A stretch of 64,000 nucleotides of DNA from NCBI GenBank assembly GCA_004835665.1, contig RBKR01000015.1, forward strand, positions 1,116,001 through 1,180,000, given 5' to 3'. Positions 63,256 through 64,000 of this stretch are shown here, in pieces (within the stretch, counting starts at the first letter, position 1; each line of letters opens with the position of its first letter). Under the pieces are notes generated by a model. It was not told where the DNA came from. It did not search any database and saw only the letters and a program-made list of their open reading frames with translations. The position numbers were made by a program, and so were the translations under genes. The DNA comes from Phoma sp. XZ068. Lineage: Eukaryota; Ascomycota; Dothideomycetes; Pleosporales; Didymellaceae.

Positions 63256-64000
63256 ATGAAATTCTCCAAGCTCTATCCTACCATCTCACTCAAACCGCCT
63301 TCAACCACAACATACCTTGTCGAGATGCCAGCTACAGCGTACTATCTCTACCATGCAGCGAGCATGCTGCTCGATGTTTGGGACCAAGTCATAGAGTCGA
63401 CAAGCCCTTTCGCGCCCACTGGCGTATCTCCTTCTCCTTCCCTCACTACAGCGTCACCTGATCTGGGCGATGCAGTTTCGATGGCGCCCGGTATGTTGTA
63501 TTGAACTGACCTTTGGGTTCAAGGGAAGCTGAACAGCGTCTAGTCAACAAGCTGCTCCATGCCAAAGATCTCCCACCTCGGCTGCCCCGCGGTAACGACT
63601 TCGTGGACTCGTCCACTTCGGCTCACCAGACTCTCCACAAGGAATCTTGCCTGCTTGGTTGCCCAGTTGCGCATGGCAAGGAACTGCCTCCCGGTCGTTC
63701 TGACTTCAAGCAGTACACCGTTCGCTGGGACGACGACCTCGATCGATTCAAATGGGGCGCCGGCAACAAAATGCCACAAGATCTGCCAGAAGAGATCCAG
63801 CGAGGCCTTCTCATGGCAAACATGTGTGAATGGAGTGTCTTCCTCCTGAAGCCGTCGGTCGAGCAGATCGTCAAGCTCAGTCAGTGGCATCTATGGTACT
63901 CGCATTAAAACATGACTGATTTCTCCACAGTTGATCCAGAAGCCAAAGTGCACTGGATGCTCGTTGTCCCTCGCCGCCGCCTCCAATTCGTAACACCACT
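63256..64000 (+). CDS. 5' part of an unrecognised protein, running off the right edge
   Basis: Exons 63256-63490, 63544-63879 and 63931 to beyond 64000; introns 53 and 51 nt with consistent phases. The product starts MKFSKLYPTISLKPP and continues AYYLYHAASMLLDVWDQVIE, LPPRLPRGNDFVDSSTS, FKQYTVRWDDDLDRFKWGAG and LMANMCEWSVFLLKPSVEQI. Across the second intron it reads KLIDPEAKVHWMLVVPRRRL. No signal peptide or known motif is evident. The 3' end lies outside the window, so family assignment may depend on it. Confidence 0.6.

Overview
The window is 64 kb of nuclear DNA from a filamentous ascomycete (Pezizomycotina). A Dothideomycete is my best guess, but that rank is inference. The evidence is: spliced genes with introns mostly of 45-60 nt, GT..AG ends and CTAAC/CTGAC-like branch sites; a tandem pair of heterokaryon-incompatibility (HET) genes; a PTH11-type membrane receptor; and a secreted class II haem peroxidase. 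There are no operons and no prokaryotic features. Most multi-exon models below were built by joining reading frames at splice sites whose phases agree.

Layout. 1-8 kb: the 5' part of an unidentified gene leaving the left edge, two HET-domain genes, a remnant of a minus-strand gene, then about 2 kb of decayed repeat-like DNA with a tRNA-like relic. 8-18 kb: a C2H2 zinc-finger gene, a Rad4/XPC repair gene and two convergent paralogous protein kinases with an HMD catalytic triad. 19-23 kb: a 1112-residue protein with an atypical kinase domain. 23-27 kb: a gene-poor stretch. 27-47 kb: a dense housekeeping block with a small membrane protein, an RNase H, an MFS transporter, mitochondrial Lon, a Hos3-type histone deacetylase, a multipass membrane protein, an alpha/beta hydrolase, AP-1 beta-adaptin and EMC4 (the last two head to head). 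47-56 kb: a secreted peroxidase, a short-chain dehydrogenase, a PTH11-like receptor, a metallophosphoesterase-like protein that has lost its metal ligands, and a tandem CENP-V/GFA-domain protein. 56-64 kb: gene-poor DNA followed by small unrecognised genes, the last running off the right edge.

The genes do not form one pathway. The central block is conserved cell machinery (DNA repair, mitochondrial proteolysis, chromatin, Golgi/endosome coats, ER membrane insertion). The flanks carry accessory genes (HET self/non-self recognition, receptor-like and kinase-like genes, orphans). The most unusual items are the paired HMD kinases, the inactivated phosphoesterase fold, the tRNA-like relic flanked by 10-bp direct repeats, and a recurring switch from C-rich to G-rich coding strand along many genes.
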